Below are positions 4,782-5,143 of a DNA stretch of 5,143 nucleotides, piece after piece. The notes below the pieces were generated by a model that searched no databases, was not told the DNA's origin, and saw only the letters and a list, made by a program, of their open reading frames with translations. The stretch's first letter is position 1, and each line of letters starts with the position of its first letter. A program made the translations under genes and the position numbers. Origin of the DNA: Spirochaetia bacterium (GTDB lineage Bacteria > Spirochaetota > UBA12135). The DNA lies in assembly GCA_003497555.1 (NCBI GenBank), contig DNNS01000715.1, forward strand, positions 5,042 to 10,184, written 5' to 3'.

Positions 4782-5143
4782 TGCAAGTTTAAGTCAGGAT
4801 GAAATAAATGCCCTGCTGCAGGGAGCTGACGATATGTCGGCCGAACCTGCAGGGATGGGAATGCCGTCAGGCGGCGGAACCGATTTAACCGGAGCTGAAA
4901 AAAGTACGCTCAGGGATATTGCCGGAGTAATTGCCTCGTCCCAGGCCAATACCCTGTCTTCCATTTCAACCAAGAATACCAAAATTGAGGTAACCAAGGC
5001 AGACATGGGAACAGTCGCTTCCCTGAAATCAGCTCTGACCGGGCAGTCGGCAATTATTACCATACCATATACTGCGCCTGCTGCCGGCGATATGTTTTTC
5101 ATTTTTAAAGGCGCAGATGCACTGAAAATCGCCTCCATCATGA
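4774..5143 (+). CDS. fliY: Flagellar motor switch phosphatase/adaptor FliY (FliN family), N-terminal 123 codons; runs off the right edge
   Basis: The frame from ATG 4774 stays open to the window end, giving 123 codons and one extra base. The protein begins MSDASLSQDEINALLQG. The LSQDEINALL at residues 6-15 is the CheY-P binding motif shared with FliM. A low-complexity Gly/Met/Ala/Pro linker (about 18-36) follows, then the beginning of a CheC-like domain (about 40-123: EKSTLRDIAGVIASSQANTLSSI to FFIFKGADALKIASIM). The C-terminal SpoA domain expected of FliY/FliN lies outside the window. The CheY-binding motif and the CheC-like segment favour FliY over a short FliN. Without the rest, CheC-type phosphatase residues cannot be checked. 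A strong GAGGAGAA (4761-4768) lies inside the end of fliM, and the start overlaps the fliM stop by 8 nt (ATGAGTGA). This gives tight coupling of two C-ring subunits. Confidence 0.9.
   Translation, partial: MSDASLSQDEINALLQGADDMSAEPAGMGMPSGGGTDLTGAEKSTLRDIAGVIASSQANTLSSISTKNTKIEVTKADMGTVASLKSALTGQSAIITIPYTAPAAGDMFFIFKGADALKIASIM

Noticed and set aside
4794..5141. Minus-strand reading frame of 115 codons at the right edge
   Set aside because: It is antisense to fliY, which has a strong Shine-Dalgarno, the CheY-binding motif and the expected position after fliM.

Overview
The window comes from a spirochaete, most probably a Treponema/Spirochaeta-type member of the Spirochaetales. Two things point there: the gene order flbD-motA-motB-fliL-fliM-fliY, which is the core of the spirochaetal fla operon, and long stretches of FliM and MotA that read like treponemal proteins. 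Clostridia share much of this gene order, so the genus is an inference. The sequence is of moderate G+C, with AT-rich intergenic DNA.

Left part (1-1102, minus strand). From right to left there is a tRNA-Val(GAC) with a near-consensus sigma70 promoter and a terminator-like hairpin at its 3' end. Next comes an unrecognised 275-residue, highly charged helical protein. Its last 11 bases overlap the start of a gene for an exported protein, of which only the first 42 codons are in the window.

Middle (1103-1283). This is a divergent regulatory region of about 180 bases between the tRNA and flbD. It holds the tRNA promoter, a 25-bp near-perfect palindrome, a 10-bp-spaced direct repeat and a candidate promoter for the flagellar operon, which has both sigma28-like and sigma70-like elements.

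Right part (1284-5143, plus strand). Six tightly packed flagellar genes read to the right. FlbD is a small flagellar protein of poorly defined role. MotA and MotB form the ion-driven stator, FliL is the stator-associated membrane protein, and FliM and FliY (cut by the window end) are C-ring switch proteins that bind phosphorylated CheY. Motor, stator and switch are therefore made from one transcript. In spirochaetes they drive periplasmic flagella. Spacing is short (1-nt motA/motB overlap, 8-nt fliM/fliY overlap), and the only sizeable internal gap is the 56 bases before fliL.

I see no mobile element, CRISPR array or clearly new system. The points most worth a second look are the palindrome in front of flbD, poly-A/T tracts of 8-9 in three flagellar genes, the hairpin built from the tRNA acceptor arm, and the unknown coiled-coil/exported-protein pair.
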